Shown in pieces: positions 12,601-27,600 of a stretch of 64,000 nucleotides of DNA; position 1 is the first letter of the stretch; each line of letters starts with the position of its first letter. The DNA comes from Clytia hemisphaerica (lineage: Eukaryota > Cnidaria > Hydrozoa > Leptothecata > Clytiidae): positions 1,671,768 through 1,735,767 of the forward strand of contig CACVBU010000758.1 of the NCBI GenBank assembly GCA_902728285.1, read 5' to 3'. Position numbers and translations under genes: made by a program. The notes beneath the pieces were generated by a model. That model was not told the DNA's origin. It saw only the letters and a program-made list of their open reading frames with translations, and did not search any database.

Positions 12601-15600
12601 TGGTCACTTACGTCAGAAGTTTGTACGCATGCGTGAATGTAAGAAAATCCTTTCTTATCTTGATGATCGAGGTTTGGTTCATGTTTCAATAAAGCCCCCA
12701 CGGTCCATTTACAATTCAGTTTGATCGCCAACATCAATGCCGTACAATCATGCTGAAAGTTAAAAGAGAACACATTGGTATAAATGACACCGGGGGGGGG
12801 GGGGTTCTTAGGCAAATGGAGGGTACGGTATGTGCCGCCCTTAAGGGTACCTTTTTTGGATTTCCAAAGTCCCGCTAAGGGTCCGGAAAATCAGAAAATT
12901 AAATTTCAGTACCACTAAGGGTCGGAGATATCGGAAAATTTCAACTTGTTTTTAAGTGGAAATATCGAAATTTGGTCAAAATTGGTCAAATTTGTCCCAA
13001 TAAGGGTCATGAAATTCACAAAATTTTCCTTTGTTATCTCCTTTTTAGTCCCGGTAGGGGTCCTAGGGTCGAAAGTCGGGCGGCAACCCTCCGTCAGCTC
13101 GCAACCCTAGTACCCCCGGGAAATGACATCCAGCTTACAACGTTTAGATTGTTGTAGAGACCCATGGTACCAATCTTTGTAATTATGTGGATTAAAAAAC
13201 TATATTTCTTTTACTATCTTACTATCAACAGTGCTATTCGTCATGTTGTGTCATGTGGTATATTTCAAATAAAGGCCGGTCTCCACTTTCGCGCGACATG
13301 AGCGAAAACTTTTTGACGTTTTTGTAAGGTCATTGGTCGGTTGAAAAATGAAGCAATTCCATTAGTCGAAATTGACGTAACGGTGGAAAAAAGTAGAACT
13401 TCCGTCAACTTTTTTTCTGTTTGCGCAAAACTTTTTTATGACGTAATCAGTCTGTGCCACTAACTCGATCGGGAAGATTCTTCCAAAATTGGAAGATTCT
13501 TCCGAAATGGGAAGAACTCTCCCGAACGGGAAATTAACTTAACACCCAAACGGGTTAACGGACTTCCAGATCGGGAAGAAGCGAGAAACTAAGGAAAACT
13601 CGATCGGGTTGGAACTTCCCATTTGGGAAGTTTACGCAGTTTTTTCACAATTTAACAAGATTTCTACGGTAAAGTTTACTTATCTTTCGGTGAAAAACCT
13701 TAAAATTTGATGCTTCTTCACCTCCAAAAAGTTTCAACTTTCGCCGGTCATCGTACAGCTTCGCCGAGATTCAGTCAATTTTCAACTTCCCAAAGAGGAA
13801 GAATCTTCCAAAACGGGCAGAAAAAAATAGAGTAAGTTCTTCCCGTTCGGGAAGGTTCTTCCCATTTCTGAAGAATCTTCCCGATCGAGTTAGTGGCACA
13901 GACTGGTAATCTTTTCTTCCGGCAAAAAAGGTTAACTAAAAAACTGTCGCCCATTTCGCGCGAAAGTGGAGACCGGCCTTAAGAAAATCCCTCATTTCAA
14001 TCCTTAAAATATCGAATGTAAAGGAAGTAAAATATTGTGAAAATTCATTTTTTCGATTCGAAATAAGTCTTCTATCACCGGTACGCAATCCGTCAGTGAC
14101 TCGTTATAAGAGGTTTTTAGCTGTTTTTAGACCATACTTTTAAAAATTGTGACAAAATCCATAGACAAAAGATAAGAATGCTTTAGCGTTCATTGATAAT
14201 AAAAGTGAAATTTAAAATATTTTCGAAATCGACATAATATTTCCATAATATATGCGATACTTTTGTATTCAAAAGCAAAAAACTATTAAATTCGAAAAAT
14301 TTTCTTATAGAAACAACAAAAAACGAGGAGTGCGCACTAAGAGTCACTTACATATATTTTTATGTGACAATAGGCAGGAAGACAATGAATTTTTTTGGGA
14401 GCAACAGGAGACATTAACCACCTATTATAATCCATAGATCCAATCGACTTTTCCAGAAAGAAATTATTATTCAAAGAAAATTTGAATATGAGGGGTGGAG
14501 GATATAACATTTTTTGGAAAATTACCCTCGAGCATTGTGACTTTTGACCCCGGACAACAGGTCTAACCCCCGGAAAAGCATTATTAGTTGACCCCCTGGA
14601 CACACAAAATTACCCTTAAACAGAGCATTACCCTCAAACAGAGCAAGTTTATCCCACGGACAAGGCAAATTTCGAAGATTTTTTACTACCCCCGGACACT
14701 ATATCTTCCACCCCATGTACGAACATTTTCTGGAAGAGCCCAATTAATCAAACTTACATCGGCGTCACCGGCAACAAAATCAACGTCAGCACCATGTTCT
14801 AAAATATATTCCAAACAACCGACTTCCTTATCATGATTTCCCATGTATAATACTGTGTCTTGTTTTAAGACACATTCATTGATCAACGTTGTCGCCTCAC
14901 CCTTTTCATTTCTGAAAGCCACGTTCAAAATAGCTTTCTGATCTTCAATCAGGAACCTAAAGTATAAGGAACATAGATATCTTATATAAAGCACTAGATA
15001 GAGTTACTCCGTATTTCCCAAGCAACGGTACGTAAAGCAAAATAATGCGCCATTTTTGTAGATATTTGTAGGTCACAGTAGGTCACAGTTCGGTACCGGC
15101 AATTTCTTCAACCAAGCAAAAAAAACCTGAATGGCGCGAAGCGACGAGGCGAAAGATAGGCTTGATGGATCAAATTGCCGGCACCGAACTATGGTCTACT
15201 TATCAAAGATGGCGAATTATTTTGATTCAAATAGGGGCGGAGTAGCTCTATCTAGTGTTTTATATAAGATATCTGTGATAAGGAATTATCTTACGGTTTA
15301 ATATATCTGGTTGTCGGAGTTGAGATATTCAAGTAACGTACTTTAAGAACCGTGTACACATTGTATTTTAGAAGAACAAACTTTAATAAGAACATAAGGC
15401 TTCGATGGCCAAAATGTCAAAAACATGTTAAGAACATTTCAAGGCTTCGGGGAATCCAAAACACCCGATTTCTTAGGAAAACAGACAAAATACCCACAAA
15501 ATGGTGAAAATAGGAACATGTTAAGAACATTTTTAAGCCTTATATCTGAAAAGTACCGAAGAGCTCTGAAGGCTTCAAAAAATTTGGATGTTTAAAAAAA

Positions 15601-18600
15601 AAATCGTGTGGGGGGGGGAGTTTATCGTTCTTCATCTGCAATTTGAGCTTTACTAAGCTCACTTGCGTCAATCCATACTTCGATTATCAGCCTGCCTGGA
15701 AGTGCTTGGGATTCGAACACAGTCCATTGCGGTGCAAGTCTGTGATCGAAACCTTCACACTAGCAATCGGAACAGTGTTTAGAAAATTGTAATATCTCGA
15801 ATTTGAAAATAAGTTATAATTTAATAACATTTGTTTTCTTTTAGCTATGGATGTTCCAAAACCAAGAGAGGTCTCAAAACTTCTGAATGCATAGCCAAAA
15901 GATATCAATTTTTTTTTCTGTGATGGAACGTTAACGACAGCAGATTAAAAATGCCTTGAAAAGTTCAAAATTAGCAATTTGCAAGAATATGAGATACAGC
16001 AAAGTAATCAAGGAAGTTTTCCTCGTCTAGAGTAAAAAAGAGCATACCGAGAGATAGGATAAGAACTTTTTACATTTCCATTTAATAACGCCCGAACGAT
16101 GGGCGTTCGTCCACGTCCATCTTGAACATTGAGCAGACTGGGTGCTAGTTTGACCAGGAGAGCAGCTGACGGGAAATTGTTTTCAACAGCGTAATGAATG
16201 GGTAAGGAAGACGTTGAGTCAGCAGATTTGATATTGATACCACAATTGATTAAGTATTTGGCAACCTGTTTATAAAATTCATATCATTTATTTTTTTTAA
16301 ATTCTCAATAAGCGTAAAACTACATCTGTCTCAGTAGACATACAACCCCCAAAACACCCGGGTCACAGACCTGCTGAGATTCAAGCCCCCACTGGAATAT
16401 TTGGCAAAGATTTCGTCCCCGGTGAGAAAATACCCTGGAAATTCAACCCCACTGGGAAATTGACTTTGATTTCATCCCCACTCGGCATTCAATGTTTAAA
16501 AATTGCACTCCAAAACCTTCCCCATTAAATTTTTTGCTTTGGCGACTAAAATAAAGACTTAATGACGATTTTTTGATAATATACATACATCAAGCCATGT
16601 TTTCTTTCTATTAGGTACCTCCTTCTCTAATAAACCTGTTTCTTCGTTGAAAGAGAAGCCGCTAAAGTCCTGAAATATAATAGATTTCAAAAATTTGAAT
16701 TAGTCCACTTGATTTATCTATATAACTCCTAATTAAAATTTTGGTCATTTCAACTGGAAAGTCTTTTTAAAAAAATCAGCAATTTTGCTCCCCCCGGGCC
16801 AAGAAGGGTAAATTACGACAAAAAAAGAAATAATATTTTGTACAACGTCGCTATAGTTGTTGCGGCGCATCAAGTAGACACCCACCCCTATTAAAATTTC
16901 AACGTACAATATGGAAATATTTCATTCGTTCCGTTCTCTGATAAAGTTTTCCGGACGGTAACATTTTCTGATCATGCATAAAAGATCTTAACAAAAAATG
17001 AGGACCATTTCCCTGACGAAAGCTTTCCCCGTAGAAGTTTCCTCCCTCCCTTTAAGCCTTTAAAGGTATCGTCAATATAGATATAGGTATTCACCTCGTC
17101 ATCCAAAGCTAGACTTTTATCTGAGACGTGTATACACAACAGATGTAAAAGGTTTCTTCGTTCCTCGTCTACACCCGTAGCCTTGTATTCTCGATGCTTT
17201 GCAAGGAGCGTCCAAATCAAGTGTAATTTCTCTTCCGAAATACCAGCCTATTAAAAACAGTCAAAGCAAAGTTTTCATTTTAAACGGGGAATCAACTATC
17301 ACAGCAAAGGAGTCAACGTAGCCCCCAATATATCGCAACGGGCTTTTCCAGAAAAAACTTTTACCCCCACTGTTGATGATATTGATTTTTCGAAGTATAC
17401 TTTATTAGTAAATACCCCCTGGATATCTATTCTTAAAAATATGCTCAACCCCCTGGATATCCTCTATTATAAAGATGCTTACCCCTGGTTATCGTATTTT
17501 TTACTTATAAAGACACTTTACCCCCTGGATATCCAATCCCTTGTAGATATTTAACCCCCTGGATATCTACTTTTGAACAAAAATCGTTAACCCCCTGGAT
17601 ATCCGATATCCTCAACAGGGGGGGGGGGGGGTTCGGACTATTTCTGGAAAAGCCCATTTCGAGTATTGAGAATTACAATTAGCGTTTAATATGGCCTTCT
17701 TTCCTTGCTTGCTCAGTTCGAACAAAATAGAATTCAACACAAGATGGCGGACTATCCAGTTCTAAAACTTGACATGCTTCTTTTAAATGGGAAGCCCGAT
17801 CCAGTCAAATAGTTGGAGATCAGTGAATAGAACAGCGCCCGCTAAAATGTGTATACACAATGGTTTACCTGAATAGCATCGAACATTGGCAATTTTGACA
17901 CTTCCAACATGATGTAAGCCAAATCTTTCCAGTCTTGAATCAAAACGAAAACAAAAGCAGAAACTAAAAAGTCTTCAGGTTTTTCAGCCGAATAATCCCA
18001 TTTATATTTGTTGGATGATATGCCTTCTTCGTATTGTTTTATCTGTTCCTTGGTTACGCGTTTGTATATATTGCATTGTGGGTCAGCACCCTCTTGAAGC
18101 ATCATCATAGCAGTGCTAAGAAAATAATAGCCAAGCCACTCTTATTAGCGAAGTTAAGTATCGGAATATATTTTCTCGATGTAGAACGGGCTTTCTGAAG
18201 CCGTCGTGTTGCATCACAATATTGTCTACAGGCTAACTGGGAAGCAAGACATGACATACTTTGCTTATAAAACGAAACCCCGCTTTATCTTTCGTTCTAG
18301 AAGCAAGGGTGACTTTTTCTCAAAAATAGTATCAAACTGACTTTTGAATCGGGCGCTACTAAACTAATAATAGAAAACAATTTTAGAAAATTGATCTCAG
18401 ACTGATTCTTACCCATGATGCTTGTTTTTCAATGCGATAGCCAAGGGCGTATTTCCATTCTTATCTGTCAGCTTGTCGTCTGCACCAAGCTAAGAAAAAG
18501 CAAACAAAATTTCCCATGTGCTGTCCAGGTGGCAGATATTAGCGAGTTTATGTATTTGCACTTTTCGAGGACAGCAGAGTGACTGAAGCGATTTGGAATG

Positions 18601-21600
18601 AAACTCAGTTTTGACTAGCCTAGTGTCCACTTAAAGCTTTTGACCCGCAAAATCGAGGACGGTAAAAATACTGATTAAGCGTCGTCCTCAGTTGTCATGA
18701 TCTAGCCAAGTCGAACCCTAACCGTCTCAGTCGCTGGAAAACACACATACATAAACTAGCTAAAACAAGGGAATGGGGGTCGTCTTCCATTTGTAAGGGA
18801 CACGAAGATAAAAGTCAAGACCAACATGCGAGAAGGTTCTGATCCACTGATAGAGCAATGACAGAAGGCATCATCACCAGTAGTCAAAACAACATTTTTC
18901 GTCTGAGACGGAATTTTACGCAAAAAATTGACGAACACATTCTTAAAATTTTGTTGAATAACCCCGTCCGCCAACCGGCCTACCTACTCCACAATTTCTC
19001 AAAAATACCTTTTTCAACTGCATGCATGAGATAGTCGCACCACGTTGGCACCCATAATGCAACGGCGTATTTCCCTCATTGTCTTGATGACTGACGTAAT
19101 CTTTCATGTTGAATTTAGATTGGTTGTATTCAGTACACAAAAGATGAATGAGAGACATGGGATCGCAAATGTTTGTCGAATCCAATTTCTTGCTGAAAAT
19201 AAAATCAAGAATCGAGTAGAATACTTCTTTGAAAAATATCCAAAACTTCGCATATCGCTTTGATTGCTCAGTGGTCAAGGGTGGTGTCAATTTTTTTGCT
19301 CCAAACGGGAAATCGGACTTTAAACAATAATTTTTAAAACTTTGCATAATTTTGTGGAGCTTGAAGAAAGAGAAGCCTCTTTTTTTATCTCCCTGGAGAC
19401 GGAAATCCGTCTGAGACGGAAGAACTTTATACATTGATTATTTGACCAAGCTGACAAAAAGTCAAAAACGTCGGGCACTATTCGAAACGAAATTTCCTCT
19501 ACCCGCTTTTCTCCATTCTATCGATTCTTAGCGTTTAAATGTAGATAAGGACCATCAAATGACACCAGCCTTATTGAAAGTTTACTTTGACGAAAAAACG
19601 GCTTTGTGAAACACGTACGTAAACGCAAAAGTATGTTTATATATAAAAATTATCCCCTTACCTGTTTGATTTGTCAAAGAATGCGTAATGAATCGGGAAG
19701 CGGCCGTGCGAACACTCAACATCTAATAGTGCGCCGTGAGATATCAGCAATATTTCAAGTTCATTGGTTGTTTCATAATCACCTGATGCCAGCATTACTA
19801 GATTGTGTAACACTGTGCGACCATTTTTTTTATCTTGCGCGTTCACATCGAGACCAGCTTTCAAGAGGCGTTTGAAAATAGCAATTTTCTTGCTGATAGC
19901 TATAAGAAAACATAAAGATTAGTTTATAGATTGACTTTCTTCAATTTGAAAAATGTTCAGGATCTAATTGATAAAAGATTCTGGAATCTTTAAAAGGATA
20001 ATCAGATGGTTTGAAATATTTAGATTGGTCCTTAGTAAAACCTCAAAGTATTTTTGCGTGACAATTTTCCAAAATCGAGATATCAAAATTTGAAATTTTT
20101 GAAAATGGGTTCTTTACACACTGTTCTTACGTTGAAATTCTATTGTTTACATCCTAAAAAACCAAAACTTGTAACTTAAATATCTAGACTTTGAAAAGTT
20201 AGGTAAAAATATTTTAAGATTTTGCTCACAAGCTAAATTATGACGTAACTTCATTCAAGATGGCGAGTTATTTTGCTTCAGATAGGGAAGACAAAGCTCT
20301 ATTTAGTGTTTATATAAGATATCTGTGGTTGCAATGACATCCATCAAGCAAGATGTCTGGAGTTGTTGCAATGACTTTCTCAAGGACAAAGATTTTGACG
20401 TCATTCTTTCCTGATAATGAAACTCAGTTTTGACTAGCCTAGTGTCCACTTAAAGCTTTTGACCCGCAAAATCGAGGACGGTAAAAATACTGATTAAGCG
20501 TCGTCCTCAGTTGTCATGATCTAGCCAAGTCGAACCCTAACCGTCTCAGTCGCTGGAAAACACACATACATAGACTAGCTAAAACAAGGGGACGGGGGTT
20601 GTCTTCCATTTGTAAGGGACACGAAGATAAAAGTCAAGACCAACATGCGAGAAGGTTCTGATTCACTGATAGAGCAATGATGGTTTGAAATATTTAGATT
20701 GGTCCTTAGTAAAACCTCAAAGTATTTTTGCGTGACAATTTTCCAAAATCGAGATATCAAAATTTGAAATTTTTGAAAATGGGTTCTTTACACACTGTTC
20801 TTACGTTGAAATTCTATTGTTTTCATCCTAAAAAACCAAAACTTGTAACTTAAATATCTAGACTTTGAAAAGTTAGGTAAAAATATTTTAAGATTTTGCT
20901 CACAAGCTAAATTATGACGTAACTTCATTCAAGATGGCGAGTTATTTTGCTTCAGATAGGGAAGACAAAGCTCTATTTAGTGTTTATATAAGATATCTGT
21001 GGTTGCAATGACATCCATCAAGCAAGATGTCTGGAGTTGTTGCAATGACTTTCTCAAAGACAAAGATTTTGACGTCATTCTTTCCTGATAAAGCTTGTCT
21101 CGACGCTTTGAGGATTGATAATTGCGTTGGCTCTCGAGAAAGAACCATACCCACCAGAAATCGCAACTTAAAATGCCTTTTATATAATGTTGTTCCAACA
21201 AGAAAGACCGGGCAATCACTAACAATCGTGCAACCTTTTGATAGAAAAACATATTATAAAGCTTTTTGCACCCTCTAACTTTTATGAAATTATCAAACTT
21301 AATTTCTGAGAATGGAACTTTGTCCTGATGATATTAATGCTGTTGAAGGGGAAACCTTACTACATCTTTGATCAGATGCGTGACGTATCTTTTAAAATTG
21401 CTTACTTTTTGGTGTTTTGAAAATGTCTAGAGTTCAATTGATAAATCTGGAAGCTTTTAGCGATGTATAGGAAAACTTACAAGGCTTTTTCTTAAGCGAT
21501 GCGTGATGTGCAGCAGACATTCCATTCTGGTCAACTAGGTTGACATTTTTGCATTCTTTCAATACTGCTAATAAGCCGTCATCTGTTTCTTCTGTAGAGA

Positions 21601-24600
21601 ACCACCAAATCTGATGAAAAAAAGCAAAAACATTATTTTTGTTATGAAAGATCTTCTCAGCAAAACTTTACCAAAACTAACAGTGAAAAAAGGAATTATT
21701 TATGATTTTTTCTTGAGGTACGCAAGTGCATGAAACTTTTAGTTATGTTTTTAACATTTTTGTGCACTCTTTGGATGTTTGCTACACATTCTTTATTGAT
21801 TTCTTCTTGAAAATATGTCACGGAATTTAAAGTTTCACTAACCCAGACGTTTTAGTTGATCTACCACTGTAAGAAATATTGGGAAAACCCTAGACTAAAG
21901 TTTTCTTTACAGTAAAGACACTAACCTTTCTTCCTCGTCAATTTCATCTGCTTTCGTGATTTTAATCCAAGATTTCATCGCAATCACTAGAGTAGGTGCC
22001 AGTTCATCTTTCTCCTTATTACTTGACCCTATTTCAACGTTCGCTCCATGATCCAAAAAGTCTTGTGTGTAATTGGTAGTATTCATCAGCTTGTAATGTA
22101 AAGGAGTGCGACCATGAAGATCTTTGGCATTCAAGAGTTCGCCAATTTTGGGAACATATTTGTAAAACACCTCCATAACTTCTCGGCTGATATTCTTCAT
22201 AGCAAGTAAATGGAAAATGTTCATTTGTCCAAAACTGTTGTAACCTTTGAACTTTTCTTGATCTTCGTCTGATTTTTCGTAATCCAGGGAGGGTTTAGGC
22301 CACAAAGTGTATTGTAGAGCAGGCTAGTAGAAGATATAAAATTAAGAAGATTTTGATTTTGATATCACCAGCTATACTTTTATGGACCTACCTGATAATA
22401 AAATTAAACATTTTTGAGAAAATAATTTGGAAAGAGAAACTATCAACACTATTGAAAAAGAAATATTTTTAATAATAATCCACTATCAGAAAAATGCGCA
22501 GCTTAATAATAAGTCTCTAGAAAACTCAAACCAACACACTCCAGCGTGACATTTTTTTTTTTTTAATAAGGCGAAACCAATTTAATTTGTTGTTCTACGG
22601 GCCCGACCGACCCTATTTTTGCTAAAATCAAAAAATAATAATATTGAATTTCCTCTACAATATATTTTACATACTAGTTATTTGTAAGGATCAAATTTGA
22701 ATGAAGCTGAAAATTAATTCAAGAAATTGAAAAAATTAATAAATCGGAATGCTTGATACACGATTTTATTTTTTTTCATCGAAGATAACAAAGTGAATTT
22801 TTGAACCAGACATTTTTTGGAAACCCTGATAAATGAAAAATTTGTTCTTATTTCACCGACCGACCGACCCATATTTTGCTAACGATCTGTCCGTAGAACA
22901 ACAAATTAAATTGGTCTCGCCTAAATTAGAAAAATAATAATTTGGCTAAGAACATTGACCGGTAGGTTACAGGACACCTTGAGGAATGTCCGTGTAGCAT
23001 CTAACCAGCATCTAATGAGAAAACTAACCTTGTCGTCAGGTCCCATTGCCGTCTTTTGAACCAGAATATCGGTATCAACGAAACATTCTGTCAACAAAGT
23101 TTTAACCAGTTTGGTGTACTGCGGTAGAGCTCTCTCCATCTGGTTTTTACTTGCAATGTTGTAGACGAATGATAGCAAAGGTGTGAAACCGTTATTGTCC
23201 ACCTTGTTGCTGAACTCCTTGGTCAAATTACACTGATGAAAAAGAAAATAATATAAATTGATATAATTTACAGTCTCCACAGCTCGAACACGCACGGGGA
23301 ATACAAATTTGTTTGATTTATAGGAATTTCGCAGTATGGAGTATAATGTTTGTATGGCATTGTTAAGGCCAGTCTCCATTTTCGCGCAAAATGAGTGAAA
23401 ACTTTTTATCGTTTTTGTAAGGTCATTTGGTTGGTTGAAAAATGAAGCACTTCCTTCAACTTTTTTTTTGTTCAAGCGAAACTTTTTTATGACGTAATCT
23501 TTTCTTTAGGCAAAATAGGTTGAGGAAAAAACTGTCGTCCATTTCGCGCGAAAGTGGAGACCGGCCTTTAACTGAAGGGACCAGGAGACTTGTTCGAGTT
23601 GAGAGACATTCAAGTTGTAGAGGTTCGAGTTAAAGAGCCTTCACAGTACTTTGTTTGATTCTTTCAAAAAATCAATAATAGAGGTTTTCATGTTCTAAGT
23701 TACGTAGCCATTATGGAAGTAAACGTTCGAATCTGTAGAGGGCAATCCCTTAGGCAAAATCGAACGTTTGCTTCCATAATGGGGGAAGTTATAGAAGGTG
23801 AGAAGTGTAAGCGTGCGAAATTTTCTAGAACTTGTCGCAATATTTTTCAAGCCGTCGCGATGTTTTTAAAACTGTCGAAATGTTTTTCAAGCTGTCGCGT
23901 TGTCAAAACTGTCGCGTTTTCAGAAGTTGTCGCGAGATTTTTCAGACTGTGGCATTTCCAGAAGCTATCGCGATATTTTTCAAGCTGTCGCTGTTCAAGA
24001 TTGCAACAATTTAAAAAATATCGCAACAGGTTTTTGAAATTTCCGCGCACTGACTTTTCTCGGCTTCCATAGGAAGTTACATGAAAAAAATAATTTGTGA
24101 AAGAAAGACTACGTGGGTACCTTTTTCAGAATATTATGAAACAATTGAAAAGTTTTCTTGTCCTCTGGCTCCAGCTTTCCCAACATCATGTGTAAAACAT
24201 TTTGACCGTGTTTATTCTCGTACACCATCAAGTCTATGTTCGGGTCGTCCAACAAAATTTCACAGATTTTTAAGTAGGATTGGGATAAAGCGAACGTGAA
24301 TAACGAATGCTTGTCTTTGCGTATACTGTTTACATCTGCCCCATGCTTGAGAAGGTTTTTCAAAAGCTCAAGTTGAGCATGGTTGTACATCTTTCCACGT
24401 TTTTCGATTCCTCGTTTGACTTTGATGTGAAAGATTTATCCTACAGAAAAGTAATACAGTATTATAACATTACATTGATTTTCTGGTAAAGATGACTCGT
24501 GAGTAGCAGATAGTGCTTACCACGGACCTTTATTGATCGAAGTTTTTTTTTGAATTGGTACCCGCAAAGAAGCCTGTGTTAAAAATTTACGTCTAAAGGC

Positions 24601-27600
24601 CGGTGTAACCGTAAATCTTTACTCCCCGGAAAAAATCACTCCCTCAGTTATAATTTCCCGGGAAAAAATGACCCCCGGAGTAATAATTACCTGAGAAATT
24701 ATTACTCCCCCGTGGAAAAAATTACTCCCCTTCAAATTGCAAATTAATTTGCTCTAATTAGGGGGGAGTGTTATTTTCCCAGTAAATTATGACTCCCTGG
24801 TGAATTCCGACGTTTTAAAAATGTATGCATACTGTAATCCATAAACTTTATTGTTGTGGTTGCTGTAAAAGGAAACCTAGCCATAAAATCATCTACAAGT
24901 TAAAGTGACTCGTTGTTACCCCCACCCATCCCGTTGAACTGTACCCCTGGTGACGCAAGAACATTTTCATCCGTTCGGGGAAAAATCAAAGAATGCTATC
25001 CCCACTGTAGCGATTTTTTCTTCATTTTCCTGTTGAAATATTCCACTTTAATGGACCCGAATAATAGAGGGGTCCAAATATAAAAGGGGGAGGGGTCCGA
25101 AATTTCTGTAAAATATAATAGACGGGGGGGGGGAGGTTGAACAACCCCCCGGGTTCGAAATCAGTATAGTCGAGAAAGATGCCTTTTTATTAGAATTTTT
25201 ATTGGGCCAAGAAAAAGCTCTACGAACAAGAATTTTTTGAATTAAATTTCAAGAATTATTTGAAAATAAAGAAAACAGTGTTGCAGTGTCAAGATGTAGC
25301 CAGGTTTTTTAAATATCTCTCAATTTTCTAACCCAAGCAAATCACACTCAAGAAAAAAGTTTAAATTCAATTTAAATGTCAAAATAACAGTAAAAGTTTC
25401 CATATTGTTTTTGTTATTTAGTCATGATAAACAGGAAAAAAAAGATTAGGAAGCCGAATGTTGATCGTGATCTATGCCAGTTTTTTGGTATACTATCAGG
25501 GGAGTAAAAATTTCCCGAAGGGAGTCATTATTTTCGCGTAAATTTATACTCCCGGAAGTAATAATTTCCTGGGAAAAGATTACTGGGGAGTAATTTTTTC
25601 CCAGTAAATAATGACTGGAGAGTATAAATTTTGGGGAGTAATATTTTACTGTGACACCGGTCTCCACTTGCGCGCGCTGCGATTGCACTTTTCGAACAGA
25701 GCTTACCCGCTATTGGTCAAAAGAAAAATGAAGCAACTCCATTGGTGCGATCCGACGTAACGTAACGGTTGGATAAAGTTGAAATGTGTTCAACTTTTTT
25801 TTCTAGGGCGCGCTACATTTTTATGACGTAATCTTTTTTCCAAGCAAAAAGGATTGAAGCCAAAAGATGCGATCGCAGCGCAGGCAAGTGGAAACCGGCC
25901 TTAACGGCGCTACATCTATAAGTATTCAAGGGAACGTAGATCTAGCGCTCTCGATACATTTGCCACGCTATTGAGTATTGCCGCCATTTAGGGTATCACT
26001 TTTCAAAAAACTCTGATCAAAAATTTTGCTGGGCCAGGATTGAATAACTTGGTCCATGGTATATAAAGATCAGTGGTGCTTACTCAAGGCCGCATCTGAC
26101 TTTAGGATCTGTCTTCGTCTTGCCGTGTCCCTTATTTATATTTGTGCCTTTGTTGAATGTTGCATTTCTATTTGTGAATTTATTCCTTAATGCTTTTTTT
26201 TTGTCGATGTGCCTCCTGTTCAAGCGTTTGTTTCATTTGTGTATGTACATGTTTTTATTTTACAAGAACATAAGGCTTCGATGGCCAGAATGTTAAGAAC
26301 ATGTTAAGAACATTTCAAGGCTCAAGGCTTTGTGGAATCTTAAAAAACACCGAATTTCTTAGGAAAATTGACAAAAATACTCAAAAATGGCAAAAATAAG
26401 AACATATTAAGAACATTTTTAGGCTTAAAACTCAAACAGTTAAGAAAGTCCTAAGGCTTTGGATGTTCTTATAAAAAAAGCGTGTAGTGTATGGTTAAGA
26501 GAGATGAGTCAACTAAAGAAAGTGATTACTTGTGTTTTGATCCTTATATATAAGATTTTTCTAACTTTCATTGGAGCACGGAACTCAGAGTGATGCACTT
26601 TTTAAGTTTTAATGGAAGATAACTTTTAAAATATTGATATATGGCTCTGGTTCCTAACTAATCGAGCACTCTAATGGCATTGATTTACCACACTTGTTTT
26701 AATTTTCTTTAGATGTAAAATCAATCAAATGAATTTACTTTCAAAAAACATATCTCTCCAACCAAGTTATTTTGGCTTTTAAAGTGAATATTTGAGTAAC
26801 ATAGAAGGCAATTGTTCATCTATTTGAAATGAGAACAGTAAACCAGACATACAATATGAAGAACCACCAGGAAAGATTTTGCTCATAACAAGAGCAAATT
26901 AAATAAAACTTCAACCTTAGTGTTCTCGGCGTATCCAAGTACAGTTAACGCTCTCTAATTCGATCTTCAAGGGGAAATGGATTTTCATCGAATAAGGGAG
27001 CATCGTTTATGAGAGTTTCTTGTTGACAGGGACTTTAAATTTCATCGAATAAGGGAGTCTATCAAATAGCAGAGCGTCAAATTAGAGAGCTTCAACTGTA
27101 TAAACGTTATTTTCGATATTAAACCGGTGTACACAGGCGACGGAGATGAGGTTGAGAAAACTTACCACCACATAAGCAGACAGGTCTTTGTCATAGTTTT
27201 GGTCGATGAAATGTAATACAGTTTTATTATCATCTTCCGTTTTCCCAACAGTGGCAGATGCGCCATTCTCAAGAAGAAAATCAGTCAGTGGAAAGTTCTC
27301 CTAAAATAACAAGAAATACTAATTGAATTAGGTGTCAGTACTCAAATATATTTGGACCATATTCAAACGTTACGGCTCCACATCGTTCCAAATTAAAACG
27401 TTCCATAGCACTGTGTTAACGTCAAAATTCGAAACGCCAAAAGAAAACACGTTACAAAGCAAAAGAGATCGAAAAGGCTCCATTCCACTATTTATTGCGT
27501 AGCCGAATTGCTTCGTTTTCTTGCTCTGAAACGTTCCAAAGCCAATATGAACACTCTCGATCCGTAACGAAAACCATACGGGAGCGATACGAGATCGTCT

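Noticed and set aside
23713-24072. 119-codon plus frame and its overlapping partners
   Set aside because: Produced by the CTGTCGCG tandem array; the repeated residues follow the DNA unit, not a protein repeat.
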